Positions 33,218-42,186 of a DNA stretch of 64,000 nucleotides are shown one piece after another (within the stretch, counting starts at the first letter, position 1; each line of letters opens with the position of its first letter). The DNA is from an uncultured Clostridium sp. Its GTDB lineage: Bacteria > Bacillota > Clostridia > Lachnospirales > Lachnospiraceae. Made by a program: the position numbers and the translations under genes. A model generated the notes under the pieces. It was not told the origin of the DNA, made no database searches, and saw only the letters and a program-made list of their open reading frames with translations. The stretch is taken from contig UQMJ01000004.1 in NCBI GenBank assembly GCA_900542035.1, positions 62,001-126,000 on the forward strand. The letters run 5' to 3'.

Positions 33218-34243
33218 ATGAAAATTATCGTAACAGGCGGAGCCGGATTTATCGGCGGCAACTTTGTACATTACATGGTAAATAAGTATCCGGAGTATGA
33301 GATTGTAAATCTGGATTTACTGACCTACGCAGGCAACTTAGAGACCTTAAAGCCGGTAGAGGACAAGCCGAACTACAAATTTATCAAAGGAGACATTGCA
33401 GATCGCGATTTTATCTTCAATTTATTTGAGACCGAAAAGCCGGATGTAATCGTAAACTTTGCGGCAGAAAGCCATGTAGACCGTTCCATTACGGATCCGG
33501 AGATTTTCGTGCGTACCAACGTAATGGGAACCACCACCCTTCTGGACGCCTGCAAAAAGTACGGAATCAAGAGATTCCATCAGGTATCTACCGATGAAGT
33601 ATACGGAGATCTGCCGTTAGACAGACCGGACTTATTCTTTACCGAGGAAACCCCTCTTCACACATCCAGCCCATATTCTTCTGCAAAGGCCAGCGCAGAC
33701 CTGTTTGTACTGGCATACCACAGAACCTTCGGACTGCCTGTGACCATTTCCAGATGTTCCAATAACTACGGCCCATATCAGTTCCCAGAGAAGCTGATTC
33801 CGCTGATTATCAGCCGCGCTCTGGCAGACGAGGAACTGCCGGTATACGGAACAGGAGAAAATGTAAGAGACTGGCTGCACGTAGAAGATCACTGCGAGGC
33901 CATTGACCTGATCCTGCACAAGGGAAAAGAAGGCGAGGTCTACAACATCGGCGGGCACAACGAGAGAACCAACTTAGAGGTGGTAAAGACCGTATTGAAG
34001 GCGTTAAATAAGCCGGAAAGCTTAATCCGTTTTGTAGCAGACCGTCTGGGCCATGACAGAAGATACGCAATTGACCCAAGAAAGATTGAGACCGAACTTG
34101 GCTGGGAGCCGAAGTACAACTTTGACACGGGAATGGCGCAGACCATCCAGTGGTACCTGGACAACGAGGACTGGTGGAAGCACATCATCAGCGGCGAGTA
34201 CAGCCAGTATTTTGACAAAATGTATGGAAATAAGTTAAATTAA
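33218..34243 (+). CDS. rfbB: dTDP-glucose 4,6-dehydratase
   Basis: The 341-aa short-chain dehydrogenase-fold enzyme converts dTDP-glucose to the 4-keto-6-deoxy sugar. The NAD+ loop is GGAGFIGGNF (7-16), followed by AAESHVDRSI and the YSSAKASAD catalytic Tyr-Lys pair (about 150). The catalytic Asp-Glu pair is in STDEVYGDL. It follows rfbA by 20 bp behind AGGAGG. Confidence 0.95.
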   Translation: MKIIVTGGAGFIGGNFVHYMVNKYPEYEIVNLDLLTYAGNLETLKPVEDKPNYKFIKGDIADRDFIFNLFETEKPDVIVNFAAESHVDRSITDPEIFVRTNVMGTTTLLDACKKYGIKRFHQVSTDEVYGDLPLDRPDLFFTEETPLHTSSPYSSAKASADLFVLAYHRTFGLPVTISRCSNNYGPYQFPEKLIPLIISRALADEELPVYGTGENVRDWLHVEDHCEAIDLILHKGKEGEVYNIGGHNERTNLEVVKTVLKALNKPESLIRFVADRLGHDRRYAIDPRKIETELGWEPKYNFDTGMAQTIQWYLDNEDWWKHIISGEYSQYFDKMYGNKLN

Positions 34244-34287
34244 GAATATAACCGCGCAACGGGGCGCCTGGAAACAGAAGAGGAAGG

Positions 34288-34344
34288 CCGCGCAGCAGGG
34301 CTTTTCCTGCTGCGTGGAAAGTTCCCGAGTTTTCGGGCGTTTTT
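34288..34344 (+). terminator. Two hairpins inside the rfb operon
   Basis: CCGCGCAGCAGG (34288-34299) pairs with CCTGCTGCGTGG (34306-34317). CCCGA (34324-34328) with TCGGG (34333-34337) follows and ends in CGTTTTT. This is a likely partial terminator between rfbB and rfbD. Confidence 0.6.
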
Positions 34345-34365
34345 ATGATTAGGAGGAGACGGAAA

Positions 34366-35214
34366 ATGAAGATTCTGATAACCGGTTCTAAGGGCCAGTT
34401 AGGACACGATTTAATGAATGAGCTGGAAAAAAGGGGAATAGAGTATATTGGCGTAGATGTGGAAGAGATGGACATTACGGATGCAGACGCCTGCCGCAGA
34501 GTCATTACCGAGGCGGCGCCGGACGCAGTTATCCACTGCGCTGCATATACTGCTGTAGATGCCGCAGAAGACAATGTGGAGCTGTGCCGCAAGATTAATG
34601 CAGAAGGTACCAAAAACATTGCGGAAGTCTGCAGGGATTTAGATATTAAAATGATGTATATCAGTACCGATTATGTGTTTAACGGAGAAGGCACCCGCCC
34701 CTGGGAGCCGGACGACCACAGAGAACCTTTAAACATTTATGGTCTGACCAAGTATGAGGGAGAAGTTTACATCGAAAGACTGGTAAAGAAATTCTTTACA
34801 GTCCGGATTGCCTGGGTGTTTGGCGTCAACGGCAAAAACTTTATTAAGACCATGCTTCGTCTGGGAAAGGAAAGAGGGGCAGTCAGCGTAGTAGACGACC
34901 AGATTGGGTCTCCTACCTACACCTACGATTTAGCCCGCCTTCTGGTGGATATGATCCAGACGGAAGAATACGGCCGCTACCATGCGACCAACGAGGGACT
35001 GTGCAGCTGGTATGAATTTGCCTGCGAGATTTTCCGTCAGGCCGGAATGGATGAGGTAACAGTAACTCCGGTGGATTCTTCCCAGTTTCCTGCAAAGGCA
35101 AAGCGTCCGAAGAACAGCCGGATGGATCGGTCAAAACTGGTGGAAAAAGGCTTTACCCCGCTGCCAACCTGGCAGGATGCCCTGGGACGGTATTTAAAGG
35201 AAATCGAATATTAA
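34366..35214 (+). CDS. rfbD: dTDP-4-dehydrorhamnose reductase
   Basis: The 282-aa Rossmann-fold reductase performs the last step of dTDP-L-rhamnose synthesis. The nucleotide loop is ITGSKGQLGHDL (4-15); HCAAYTAVDAAED and YISTDYVFNG (about 59-110), and the YGLTKYEGE catalytic Tyr-Lys follow. The ATG at 34366 has AGGAGGAGACGG upstream, preferred to an ATG seven codons earlier. The 3,5-epimerase gene rfbC, which acts before it, is not nearby. Confidence 0.93.
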   Translation: MKILITGSKGQLGHDLMNELEKRGIEYIGVDVEEMDITDADACRRVITEAAPDAVIHCAAYTAVDAAEDNVELCRKINAEGTKNIAEVCRDLDIKMMYISTDYVFNGEGTRPWEPDDHREPLNIYGLTKYEGEVYIERLVKKFFTVRIAWVFGVNGKNFIKTMLRLGKERGAVSVVDDQIGSPTYTYDLARLLVDMIQTEEYGRYHATNEGLCSWYEFACEIFRQAGMDEVTVTPVDSSQFPAKAKRPKNSRMDRSKLVEKGFTPLPTWQDALGRYLKEIEY

Positions 35215-35247
35215 GCGGCAGAAAAACAAGGCTTGGAGGATAAGAAA

Positions 35248-36603
35248 ATGGGAAAATATTTTGGAACAGACGGCTTCCGCGGAGAGGCAAACGTAACGCT
35301 GACAGTAGAAGATGCATTTAAAGTAGGACGTTTTCTGGGCTGGTATTATGGACAGAAAAAGCCGGAAGTGCGTACCAGGGTCGTAATCGGAAAAGACACC
35401 AGACGCAGCAGCTATATGTTTGAATATGCTTTGGTTTCCGGACTTACCGCATCCGGAGCAGACGTTTACCTGCTTCACGTTACGACTACCCCCAGTGTGT
35501 CCTATGTGGTCCGCACCGAGGAGTTTGACTGCGGAATTATGATTTCTGCCAGCCACAATCCGTATTATGATAATGGAATTAAAGTCATTAATGAAAAAGG
35601 CGAGAAACTGGAAGAAAGCGTTATTACAGAAATTGAAAAATACCTGGATGGAGAACTGGGCGAGATTCCGTTAGCCAAGAGAGACCAGATTGGCCGTACC
35701 GTAGACTTTGCGGCTGGAAGAAACCGCTATATCGGCTACTTAATTTCCATTGCTACCCGATCCTTTAAAAACATGAAGGTTGCTCTGGACTGTGCCAACG
35801 GAAGCGCGTCTGCCATTGCCAAAAACGTATTTGATGCGTTAGGAGCAGAAACCCATGTGATTTCCAATGAACCCAACGGTTTAAACATTAATACCGGATG
35901 CGGTTCTACCCATATTGAGAACCTTCAGGCCTTTGTGAAGCAGGAAGGCTGCGACGTAGGCTTTGCTTACGACGGCGATGCAGACCGGTGTCTGGCTGTG
36001 GATAAGGACGGCAACCTGGTAGACGGAGATAAAATCATGTTTATCTGCGGCAAATATATGAAAGAGCAGGGAACCCTGTTAAATAATACGGTTGTAACCA
36101 CTATTATGTCCAACTTCGGTCTTTATAAGGCATTTGACAGAGACGGTATTTCCTATGAAAAGACGGCAGTAGGCGATAAATATGTGTATGAAAATATGTC
36201 TGCCAACGGCCACTGCCTGGGCGGCGAGCAGTCCGGCCACATTATTTTCAGCAAGCACGCTACTACAGGAGACGGTATCCTGACTTCCTTAAAGCTGATG
36301 GAAGTGATTCTGGAGAAGAAACAGCCATTAGATAAGCTGGCTTCTGAGGTTGAGATTTATCCGCAGGTTCTGAAAAATGTGAGGGTAAAAGACAAAACGG
36401 CAGCCCAGGACGATCCAGACGTTAAGGCAGAGGTAGAAAAAGCAGCAAAGAGTCTGGGAGATACTGGACGCATTCTGCTGCGCCAGAGCGGTACTGAGCC
36501 GGTAGTCCGCGTTATGGTAGAAGCTCCGGATCTGAAAACCTGCGAAACCTATGTGGATCAGGTCATTAAAGTGATGGGCGATAAGGGACATTTTGCAGAA
36601 TAA
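35248..36603 (+). CDS. glmM: Phosphoglucosamine mutase
   Basis: The 451-aa phosphohexomutase converts glucosamine 6-phosphate to the 1-phosphate for UDP-GlcNAc and cell-wall synthesis. Its start, GKYFGTDGFRGEAN, is diagnostic of GlmM. Further motifs are ISASHNPYYDNGIK (phosphoserine loop, about 98), DGDADRCLAVD (Mg2+, ~240), GGEQSGHIIF (~325) and RQSGTEPVVRVM at the end. ATG 35248 follows TTGGAGG, preferred to an ATG five codons earlier. It lies 33 bp after rfbD and may be transcribed with it, but separate from the long PgcA-type mutase at 7.9 kb. Confidence 0.93.
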   Translation: MGKYFGTDGFRGEANVTLTVEDAFKVGRFLGWYYGQKKPEVRTRVVIGKDTRRSSYMFEYALVSGLTASGADVYLLHVTTTPSVSYVVRTEEFDCGIMISASHNPYYDNGIKVINEKGEKLEESVITEIEKYLDGELGEIPLAKRDQIGRTVDFAAGRNRYIGYLISIATRSFKNMKVALDCANGSASAIAKNVFDALGAETHVISNEPNGLNINTGCGSTHIENLQAFVKQEGCDVGFAYDGDADRCLAVDKDGNLVDGDKIMFICGKYMKEQGTLLNNTVVTTIMSNFGLYKAFDRDGISYEKTAVGDKYVYENMSANGHCLGGEQSGHIIFSKHATTGDGILTSLKLMEVILEKKQPLDKLASEVEIYPQVLKNVRVKDKTAAQDDPDVKAEVEKAAKSLGDTGRILLRQSGTEPVVRVMVEAPDLKTCETYVDQVIKVMGDKGHFAE

Positions 36604-36609
36604 AATGGA

Positions 36610-36666
36610 TTGATATGTAAAAACGGTTGTGATATAATACAAAAAATATTGCAGCCGTTTTTTTTT
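36610..36666 (+). promoter_or_regulatory. Promoter for leuA embedded in the glmM terminator
   Basis: TTGATA (36610-36615), 17 bp, TATAAT (36633-36638) form a good promoter. The same DNA holds AAAAACGGTTG (36619-36629) pairing with CAGCCGTTTTT (36652-36662) with a long T run to 36666, an intrinsic terminator for the glmM transcript. Readthrough from upstream would form the hairpin, while transcripts starting at about 36645 lack its left arm and escape it. Confidence 0.65.
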
Positions 36667-36868
36667 CATAAGAAAATGCGTTTTAAAAATAATCAGCAAA
36701 GGGATGATGAAAGATGGGGTTAGACCTGTAAAAACCACTCTGTTCATTGTAATTCGATACGGTGTGATTTACCGACTCCAGTGCCCAGAACAGGCAGCAG
36801 GATAGAAACGTACAAGATGAATGAGCAGGACATGGAAATAAAAATGTCGGAAAATGGAGGAAAAAATC

Positions 36869-38536
36869 ATGTTAAATTATCAGAGATATAAACGGGTTCC
36901 AGTGGTAGATTTTCCAGAGCGTACCTGGCCGAACCAGGAGATTAGGAAAGCTCCGGTTTGGTGCAGCGTTGATTTAAGAGACGGCAACCAGGCGCTGGTA
37001 GAGCCGATGGTGGTAGAGGAAAAGATAGAGATGTTCCAGCACCTGATTAAGCTGGGATTTAAGGAGATCGAGGTTGGATTTCCGGCCGCTTCCCAGATTG
37101 AGTATGATTTTCTGCGTCAGCTGGTCGAGCGCAAACTGATTCCGGACGACGTAGTGATTCAGGTATTGGTTCAGTGCAGGGAACATTTGATTAAGAGAAC
37201 CTTTGAGGCGATCCAGGGCGTGAAAAAAGTAATCGTACATATCTACAATTCTACCTCAACCCTTCAGAGGGAAGTGGTGTTCCACAAGGACAGGGAAGAA
37301 ATTAAGGATATTGCAGTAATCGGTACAAAGCTGGTGCAAAAGTATGCCAGGGATTTTGACGGGGAGCTGCAGTTAGAGTATTCTCCGGAAAGCTTTACCG
37401 GTACAGAGTTAGACTATGCCCTTGAGGTATGTACCGCAGTTCAGGAAACCTGGGGGGCAACCAGGGAGAATAAGGTCATTATCAACCTTCCGGCTACTGT
37501 GGAAATGAATACGCCGAACGTATATGCAGACCAGGTAGAGTGGATGAACACCCACTTTAAAAACCGTGAGAGCATTGTTTTAAGCATCCATCCCCACAAT
37601 GACAGAGGTACGGGAATCGCAGCTACAGAGCTGGCTTTGCTGGCTGGTGCTGAGAGAGTGGAAGGTACCCTGTTTGGCAATGGAGAGCGTACCGGCAACG
37701 TAGACATTCTGAATATTGCATACAATATGTTCTCCCAGGGAATTAATCCGGAACTGAATATTGAAAATATTACAGAAAGCATCGATATTTATGAGCGCTG
37801 CACCAAGATGGCGATTCATCCCAGACATCCGTATGCAGGCAAGCTGGTATTTACCGCATTTTCCGGTTCCCATCAGGATGCTATTAATAAAGGAATGCAG
37901 GCGCTTCACGAGAGCCAGAATCCGTATTGGGAGGTTCCATATCTGCCAATCGATCCCAGCGACATTGGCCGCAAATACGAGCCGATTGTCCGGATTAACA
38001 GCCAGTCTGGAAAGGGCGGCGTAGCCTTTGTTATGGATACGTTCTATGGATATAAGCTTCCAAAGGGAATGCATAAAGAGTTTGCAGAGATTATCCAGAA
38101 GATTTCTGAAAAACAGGGCGAAGTTGCTCCGGAACAGATTATGGATGAATTCCGCAGCAACTACTTAGACCGTAAGGAGCCGATGCATTTTATTAAGTGC
38201 CGCATCAGCGATACAGATGTTGGAAACGGCGAGTTTGCCACCCTTGCGAAAGTTACCTTTACCGATCATGGAGTGGAAAAAACATTTGACGGCGTTGGAA
38301 ACGGCCCGATTGACGCAGTTCAGAGAGGCTTAGAGGAAGCTTTAGGAATCCAGATTCGGGTTATGGACTACAACGAGCACGCATTGTCCATCGGTTCCGG
38401 CGCGCAGGCAGCTTCTTACATCCATCTGGTAGATCTGGCAACCGGAAAGGCCACTTATGGCGTCGGAATCAGCTCTAATATTACCAGAGCATCGATCCGA
38501 GGCATCTTTAGTGCAGTAAACAGATTGTTCTATTAA
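36869..38536 (+). CDS. leuA: 2-isopropylmalate synthase
   Basis: The 555-aa enzyme condenses acetyl-CoA with 2-ketoisovalerate, the first step of leucine synthesis. The catalytic TIM barrel (about 25-310) has VDLRDGNQALVEPM and SIHPHNDRGTGIAATELALLAGA (metal-binding HxH region; NGERTGNVDI follows). The C-terminal regulatory domain (~420-555) would carry leucine feedback. Length and sequence fit the LeuA2/fungal-like form. No leuB, leuC or leuD is adjacent. Upstream lies a ~220-base leader with no T-box sequence. Confidence 0.93.
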   Translation: MLNYQRYKRVPVVDFPERTWPNQEIRKAPVWCSVDLRDGNQALVEPMVVEEKIEMFQHLIKLGFKEIEVGFPAASQIEYDFLRQLVERKLIPDDVVIQVLVQCREHLIKRTFEAIQGVKKVIVHIYNSTSTLQREVVFHKDREEIKDIAVIGTKLVQKYARDFDGELQLEYSPESFTGTELDYALEVCTAVQETWGATRENKVIINLPATVEMNTPNVYADQVEWMNTHFKNRESIVLSIHPHNDRGTGIAATELALLAGAERVEGTLFGNGERTGNVDILNIAYNMFSQGINPELNIENITESIDIYERCTKMAIHPRHPYAGKLVFTAFSGSHQDAINKGMQALHESQNPYWEVPYLPIDPSDIGRKYEPIVRINSQSGKGGVAFVMDTFYGYKLPKGMHKEFAEIIQKISEKQGEVAPEQIMDEFRSNYLDRKEPMHFIKCRISDTDVGNGEFATLAKVTFTDHGVEKTFDGVGNGPIDAVQRGLEEALGIQIRVMDYNEHALSIGSGAQAASYIHLVDLATGKATYGVGISSNITRASIRGIFSAVNRLFY

Positions 38537-38554
38537 AGATTCGATAGGTTTCAT

Positions 38555-38733
38555 GCGCCAGCCTGCAAGGAGGTTTGACATTCTTGTACGCTGGCGCTGT
38601 AAGTATGTATTGTTTTCCTGGCGGAAAAAACCACTCAGTTTATACAGGCTCATTGGCGCTGAAAGATAAAATTAGTTCTGTATGTAAAAATCCGGAAAGA
38701 TTCCCAAAACAAACGGGTTCTTTCCGGATTTTT
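38555..38733. terminator. Hairpins between leuA and the transketolase genes
   Basis: GCGCCAGC (38555-38562) pairs with GCTGGCGC (38590-38597) without a T run. Further along, a perfect 15-bp stem joins AAAAATCCGGAAAGA (38686-38700) to 38719-38733, with A and T tracts on both sides, serving as a bidirectional terminator for the convergent genes. A 60-codon frame from a TTG at 38575 crosses both hairpins and is not credible as a gene. Confidence 0.8.
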
Positions 38734-38751
38734 CAATATATACAGAGTATA

Positions 38752-39675
38752 TTATAAACTCTTTACTGCTTCCGCAATATGTCTGGAAGTAAGGCCGTAT
38801 TCTTCTAACAGAGCAGCCGGAGTGCCGGACTGTCCGAACCGGTCATTGATTCCAACCTTTTTAAACTTGAAATCGCCGTTTCCAATCAGAACGTCTGCAA
38901 CTGCATCGCCTAAACCGCCGATGATGGAGTGTTCTTCTACAGTAAGGACTTTTCCGCATTTGGAAGCGCTTTTTAAAACAGTCTCTCTGTCGATTGGCTT
39001 AATAGTATGGACATTGACAACCTCAGCATGGATGCCTTCGGTTTCTAATGCCTTTGCAGCTTCCAGCGCTTCGTTTACCATAATGCCGCAGGCAAAAATG
39101 GCAACGTCGCTGCCTTCGCGAAGCACGTTTGCTTTGCCGATTTCAAAAGGCATATCTTCTTCAAAGACAACGGAAGGCATTCTGGCTGTTCGCAGGTATG
39201 CAGGTCCCTTCATATCTACTAACGCTTTTACAGCCCGCTTTGCCTCGTTTGCATCACAGGGAACTACGACGGTCATGCCTGGAATCACTCTCATCAGGGC
39301 GATGTCTTCGATCGCCTGGTGGCTTCCGCCGTCCTCGCCCAGGGTCACGCCTGCATGGGAAAAAGCGAATTTTACATTAAAGCCAGAATAAGCGCAGCCG
39401 TTGCGCATCTGATCGTAAGCGCGGCCAGTACCGAAAATGGCAAATGTACTTACAAACGGGATATATCCCATAGTAGATAAACCGGCGGCCATATCTACCA
39501 TGTTGGCTTCTGCAATACCAGCATTAAAGAACCGTTCCGGAAATTTCTCAGCAAATTTATAGGTCATGGTGGAGTGGGAAAGATCCGCGTCCAGAGCCAC
39601 GATTTTGTCATTGACTGCGCCTAATTCTTCCAGGGCCTCACCGTAGGCAACCCGAATGGCTTTCTTCTCACTCAT
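38752..39675 (-). CDS. Transketolase, C-terminal subunit
   Basis: The 307-aa protein is the pyrimidine-binding plus C-terminal half of transketolase, encoded separately from the N-terminal half, as in many clostridia and archaea. Visible motifs are VALDADLSHSTMTYKF (start of the pyrimidine domain), RFFNAGIAEANMVDMAAGLS (with the catalytic Glu), and EEHSIIGGLGDAVADVL in the C-terminal domain. It works with the upstream subunit on thiamine diphosphate and Mg2+ in the non-oxidative pentose phosphate pathway. Confidence 0.93.
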   Translation of the reverse strand: MSEKKAIRVAYGEALEELGAVNDKIVALDADLSHSTMTYKFAEKFPERFFNAGIAEANMVDMAAGLSTMGYIPFVSTFAIFGTGRAYDQMRNGCAYSGFNVKFAFSHAGVTLGEDGGSHQAIEDIALMRVIPGMTVVVPCDANEAKRAVKALVDMKGPAYLRTARMPSVVFEEDMPFEIGKANVLREGSDVAIFACGIMVNEALEAAKALETEGIHAEVVNVHTIKPIDRETVLKSASKCGKVLTVEEHSIIGGLGDAVADVLIGNGDFKFKKVGINDRFGQSGTPAALLEEYGLTSRHIAEAVKSL

Positions 39676-39677
39676 AG

Positions 39678-40484
39678 TTAATCCTCCAATTCTTTCAATG
39701 CTGCCTGACGTTCTTCCTCATTAGGGCCTTTGCCGTGCCAGCCAACCTGATTTTCCATAAAGGAAACACCCTTGCCTTTTACTGTGTGAGCCAGGATGCA
39801 TTTTGGCTTGCCGGAAACCGGAACATGGAACGCGTCGCTGACAGCCTGCAGATCATTGCCGTCAATTTCAATGACTTCAAAACCAAACGCTTTGAATTTA
39901 TCAGCAATGCTGCCCAGACTCATAACCTGTTCGTTAGCGCCGTCAATCTGAAGGCCGTTGTTATCAATGATGACGGTTAAGTTGTCCAGCTTGTAGTGAG
40001 CTGCAGCCATAGCAGCTTCCCAAACCTGTCCCTCCTGAAGCTCGCCGTCGCCTAAAAGAGTGTAGACCTTAGCGCCCTTGCCTTGAAGCCTTGCACCTAA
40101 AGCCATACCGACAGCAATAGAAACTCCCTGGCCTAAAGATCCGGTAGAAGCTTCTACCCCAGGACAGCGTTTGCAGTCTGGATGTCCTTGAAGCATTCCG
40201 TTGATTCTGCGGAAGCTTTTAAATTCACTTTTGTCAAAGAATCCGCACTCAGCCAGAATCCCGTACAGTGCAGGAGCAGCGTGGCCCTTGGACAATACAA
40301 AACGATCCCGATCTTCTTTGCGTGGATTCTTGGGGTCGATATTCATCTGATCGCAATATAAAACAGTAAGGATCTCAACTGCAGATAAAGAGCCGCCTGG
40401 GTGTCCGGATGCTGCGTCAGCGGTTAAATTAATAACATCGCGGCGTACAGCGCGGCAAGTCTTTTCTAAACTTGCAAGATTCAT
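39678..40484 (-). CDS. Transketolase, N-terminal subunit
   Basis: The 268-aa protein is the thiamine diphosphate-binding half. The motif GDGELQEGQVWEAAMAAAHY with downstream NNGLQIDG is the GDG...NN cofactor signature (about 145-180). DAASGHPGGSLSAVEIL near residue 23 is typical of the family. It precedes the C-terminal subunit by two bases, so the two are certainly co-transcribed and probably translationally coupled. Confidence 0.93.
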   Translation of the reverse strand: MNLASLEKTCRAVRRDVINLTADAASGHPGGSLSAVEILTVLYCDQMNIDPKNPRKEDRDRFVLSKGHAAPALYGILAECGFFDKSEFKSFRRINGMLQGHPDCKRCPGVEASTGSLGQGVSIAVGMALGARLQGKGAKVYTLLGDGELQEGQVWEAAMAAAHYKLDNLTVIIDNNGLQIDGANEQVMSLGSIADKFKAFGFEVIEIDGNDLQAVSDAFHVPVSGKPKCILAHTVKGKGVSFMENQVGWHGKGPNEEERQAALKELED

Positions 40485-40520
40485 GATCTACCTCCTAAAT
40501 TTTTACGCATAGTCGTTTTT

Positions 40521-40549
40521 AGGATATCAGAAAATGCAGGAATTGTCAA
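40521..40549 (-). promoter_or_regulatory. Promoter of the transketolase operon
   Basis: Minus strand TTGACA (40549-40544), 17 bp, TATCCT (40526-40521). Confidence 0.75.
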
Positions 40550-40671
40550 CGAGCCGTTAAAATTTAGAATACTTTTAGAAATAAACCCTTCGAACTATGT
40601 TATACTAAAAAAGGATGAGTTTGTATTGGGGGAAACAGGAAAAATTCTCTCACGAGAAAGGACGTTACAAG

Positions 40672-42186
40672 ATGAAATTAAAAACTCGACTGGTCGTTGC
40701 GTTTGTGACGATTACCCTTATGCCGATTTTTTTGATGTATATGGTAGCAGTAGGACTTTCCAGCTATCAGACCAAGGCGTTTAGCGAACAATATGGCCTG
40801 ACCGAGCAGATTGACCTGTTTTCCGGAAACTCTGTTCAGGCATTTAACCGCCTGACCCAGAGCTTTGAAGAAAAAATCAAAAAAGTTGCCAAAGCGACAC
40901 CGGAGAAGTTTGAAAACCAGGAGTATTTAACGGTTCTGAACAATGAACTGAAAAATTATTACGCTTATTTAATTGTAAGAAAAGAGAATCAGATCCTTTT
41001 TGCGGGAGACGAGGATCTTTCCATCGATGAAGAGATCTTAGAACAGCTTCCAGATTACGGCAATGGCCAGGACAGCAAGGAGGGAGGACTGTATCTGGAC
41101 GGCGAAAGCCAGCATCTGGTCAAGCAGATGGACTTTACCTTTGCAGACGGCGAAAATGGCAGCATTTTTATTATATCCCAGGTAGACGAGCTGCTTCCGG
41201 AAGTAAAAGCAATGCTTCAGGAAATGCTGGCTGCAGGGATTATGATTCTGGTAATTGCCGGAACCGTTCTGGTAATATGGATTTACCGTTCCATTATCCA
41301 GCCCCTCGGCAAACTGGAAGAAGCAACGAAGAAGATTCGGGACGGCAACCTGGACTTTTCCCTGGAAATCGAAGAGGATGATGAGATTGGACAGCTTTGC
41401 CAGGATTTTGAAGAAATGCGCATCCGCCTGAAAGAGTCTACAGAAGAAAAGATCCAATATGATAAGGAAAGCAAAGAGCTAATCAGCAATATTTCCCATG
41501 ATTTAAAGACCCCGATTACAGCAATTAAAGGCTATGTGGAAGGAATCATGGACGGTGTGGCTTCTTCACCGGAAAAACTGGATAAATACATCCGTACGAT
41601 TTATAATAAAGCCAACGATATGGACCGGCTGATTGATGAGCTTACCTTTTATTCCAAGATTGATACCAATAAAATTCCATATACGTTTTCTAAAATCAAC
41701 GTCAGCCGATACTTTAGGGACTGCGCAGAAGAAGTGGGACTGGATCTGGAAGCACAGAACATTGAACTGGGGTATTTTAATTACGTAGAAGATGATGTAT
41801 GCGTCATCGCCGATGTCGAGCAGCTTCGCAGGGTTATCAACAACATCATCAGCAATTCCGTAAAATATCTGGATAAGAAAAAGGGAATTATCAATATCCG
41901 GATTAAAGATGTGGGAGATTTTATTGAAGTCGGGATTGAGGACAACGGCAGAGGCATCGCGGCCAGGGATCTGCCCAATATTTTTGACCGGTTTTACCGG
42001 ACAGACGCTTCCCGCAATTCCCAAAAGGGCGGAAGCGGAATCGGTCTTTCGATTGTAAAAAAGATTGTCGAAGACCACAACGGCCGGATATGGGCCACCA
42101 GTAAAGAAGGAATCGGAACAGAGATACACTTTGTTCTTAGAAAATACCAGGAGGTTGTTCAAGATGAGCAGAATATTAATCATTGA
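40672..42186 (+). CDS. Sensor histidine kinase (HAMP-containing)
   Basis: The 504-aa membrane kinase has a first membrane helix (about 9-30), an extracytoplasmic sensing region (~31-185), and a second helix (~187-210, IMILVIAGTVLVIWIYRSI). A HAMP linker (~211-265) and the HisKA domain (phospho-acceptor His in SNISHDLKTPITAIKGY) follow. The HATPase domain has N (NNIISNSVKYLDK), G1 (EDNGRGI) and G2 (GGSGIGLSIVKKIVEDH) boxes. The likely start is 40672 after AAAGGACG; the frame is open back to 40615. It overlaps its response regulator by 23 bases. The stimulus is unknown. Confidence 0.92.
   Translation: MKLKTRLVVAFVTITLMPIFLMYMVAVGLSSYQTKAFSEQYGLTEQIDLFSGNSVQAFNRLTQSFEEKIKKVAKATPEKFENQEYLTVLNNELKNYYAYLIVRKENQILFAGDEDLSIDEEILEQLPDYGNGQDSKEGGLYLDGESQHLVKQMDFTFADGENGSIFIISQVDELLPEVKAMLQEMLAAGIMILVIAGTVLVIWIYRSIIQPLGKLEEATKKIRDGNLDFSLEIEEDDEIGQLCQDFEEMRIRLKESTEEKIQYDKESKELISNISHDLKTPITAIKGYVEGIMDGVASSPEKLDKYIRTIYNKANDMDRLIDELTFYSKIDTNKIPYTFSKINVSRYFRDCAEEVGLDLEAQNIELGYFNYVEDDVCVIADVEQLRRVINNIISNSVKYLDKKKGIINIRIKDVGDFIEVGIEDNGRGIAARDLPNIFDRFYRTDASRNSQKGGSGIGLSIVKKIVEDHNGRIWATSKEGIGTEIHFVLRKYQEVVQDEQNINH

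Noticed and set aside
36645..36868. Leucine T-box or leader peptide before leuA
   Set aside because: No TGGNACC antiterminator sequence, no competing terminator near the start codon and no run of Leu codons could be found.
38575..38757. 60-codon frame with TTG start after AAGGAGG, downstream of leuA
   Set aside because: The Shine-Dalgarno-like bases are part of the GCGCCAGC hairpin region, the frame runs through a bidirectional terminator, and the peptide shows no familiar feature.
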